Shown in pieces: positions 63,165 to 64,000 of a stretch of DNA of 64,000 nucleotides. Numbering within the stretch: position 1 is the stretch's first letter; each line of letters opens with the position of its first letter. The notes under the pieces were generated by a model that did no database searches, had not been told where the DNA came from, and saw only the letters and a list, made by a program, of their open reading frames with translations. The position numbers and the translations under genes were made by a program. This DNA comes from UBA11098 sp041671525 (GTDB lineage Bacteria > Patescibacteriota > Minisyncoccia > Moranbacterales > UBA2206), in the NCBI GenBank assembly GCA_041671525.1, contig JBAZBJ010000002.1, forward strand, positions 49,022 through 113,021. The letters run 5' to 3'.

Positions 63165-64000
63165 ATGTACCAGACACAAGTCAAAACTAAAACTAAAACC
63201 AAAACAATAGTTGCTGTGGCGGCAGTTGCCTTGGCAGTCGGCCCACTTGCTTATGGCATTATCACGCTGACTAGAGGTGCGACAAAAAAAGCACCTACAT
63301 CTTCGGTAGTAGATAAGGCCAATTTGGCAAATCCCAGTACTCCTGGTACTGGAGGCGGAAGCGAGATTGGTCCAACAAATACCACTATTGACAGAGGCCA
63401 GATGGCGCAAGAGATCGTTAATCTTATGAATTGGAAATTGACGAAGAATGATAAACCAGTCTTCTCTGATGTCACAAAAGATTCGCCTTATTTTGCAGCA
63501 GTGCAGGCGCTGGCTACGAAGAGAATCACTTCCGGATGTGGGGATGGAAAATATTGCGTGAAAGACTTGGCAACACGGGGTCAGGCTGTTGTTTTTTTGG
63601 TCAAAGCAAAAAGTGTTAAATTGGTGGAGCCGACCACCCCGTCATTTTCCGATGTTCCCAAAACACATATGTTCTATAAATATATAGAAACTGCCAAATC
63701 TTTGGGGTGGATTGGTGGTTATGGCAATGGAAAATTCGGTCCGGACGATCCGATTTCAAGAGAGCATTGGAACATTATTAAGAATAATGTGGTTGGCAAG
63801 AAAGCCGACACAACCGCTCCTAAAATAACGGCACTTTCCATAACTCCAACGACTATTGATACAACAAGTGGTGATCAGACCGTAACATTAAATGCAACGA
63901 TTACTGATGATATTTCAGGTGTGTGTTTGCCGGCCAATACGCCAGGCGGCGGTGGATGCACTGGTCCACAAACGCAGGCAACTATACAAAGCGTTTCTGC
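63165..64000 (+). CDS. SLH-domain surface protein, 5' part (runs off the window)
   Basis: The frame from ATG at 63165 stays open to the right edge (at least 278 codons). It encodes a Lys/Thr-rich N-terminus, a TM/signal segment (about residues 14-34), two SLH-like repeats with PVFSDVTKDSPYFAAVQALA and PSFSDVPKTHMFYKYIETAKSLG (about 95-190), then an Ig-like domain (ITALSITPTTIDTTSGDQTV). SLH domains anchor proteins to secondary cell-wall polymers. The N-terminus resembles that of the Cys-rich protein at 47309. The C-terminus is outside the window. Confidence 0.75.
   Translation, partial: MYQTQVKTKTKTKTIVAVAAVALAVGPLAYGIITLTRGATKKAPTSSVVDKANLANPSTPGTGGGSEIGPTNTTIDRGQMAQEIVNLMNWKLTKNDKPVFSDVTKDSPYFAAVQALATKRITSGCGDGKYCVKDLATRGQAVVFLVKAKSVKLVEPTTPSFSDVPKTHMFYKYIETAKSLGWIGGYGNGKFGPDDPISREHWNIIKNNVVGKKADTTAPKITALSITPTTIDTTSGDQTVTLNATITDDISGVCLPANTPGGGGCTGPQTQATIQSVS

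Overview
The window looks like a stretch of a Candidate Phyla Radiation (Patescibacteria/Parcubacteria-type, possibly Moranbacteria) chromosome. The signs are: many short secreted or membrane-anchored proteins of a kind typical of that group, including GYAW/GWISF-repeat surface proteins; a eukaryote-like type 2 IleS; very few metabolic operons; housekeeping translation genes scattered among surface genes; and most genes lacking a Shine-Dalgarno sequence. TGA is used as a stop (e.g. at 6896-6898), so the code is standard code 11. The phylum is an inference; there is no rRNA gene here to confirm it.

Layout. 1-6.2 kb: envelope proteins (GerMN/Gmad2 protein, alpha/beta hydrolase, M23 peptidase, beta-propeller protein), a PAS-GAF-GAF sensor and a DedA protein. 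6.2-14.4 kb: small proteins, a strongly structured RNA of about 290 nt with its own promoter and terminator (6930-7216), typA, tsaC, ddl and a pyrF-pyrE pair. 14.5-24.8 kb: a copper island under a CsoR-type repressor with a plausible operator. It holds two large HMA/UreH-like/cupredoxin fusions, a stand-alone HMA protein, two P1B ATPases, a SHOCT/His-rich protein and a Cys/His/Met-rich secreted protein. 24.8-39.8 kb: lgt, secreted surface proteins, three paralogous lysozyme-like proteins, a CAP-domain protein, a 2059-residue surface protein and a rhodanese. 39.8-48.5 kb: GH1 glycosidase, four-helix-bundle protein, YgjP-like metalloprotease, DMT transporter, TIM-barrel glycosidase, L,D-transpeptidase, HAD phosphatase and a Cys-rich secreted protein. 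48.5-50.6 kb, minus strand: smpB-ssrA(tmRNA)-infC-rpmI-rplT. 50.7-64 kb: TSP1-repeat surface protein, argS, a GT4 glycosyltransferase, T-box-controlled ileS, recO, a large repeat-domain membrane protein, tgt, and an SLH-domain protein running off the right edge.

Themes. (a) At least ten genes have a -10 hexamer ending 6-7 nt before the ATG, which predicts leaderless mRNAs. A second gene class carries strong Shine-Dalgarno sequences, consensus -35/-10 promoters and tight terminators. (b) Short palindromic or low-complexity repeats occur in intergenic DNA, inside the ileS T-box leader, and in frame inside lgt, tgt, argS, a copper-island gene, smpB and a four-helix-bundle gene. This resembles Rickettsia palindromic elements. 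(c) Two unrelated Cys-rich secreted proteins end in the identical nonapeptide DRNWKEVAP, and each is followed by a small single-TM protein gene. (d) The copper island has unusual domain combinations that are the best candidates for a novel functional system.
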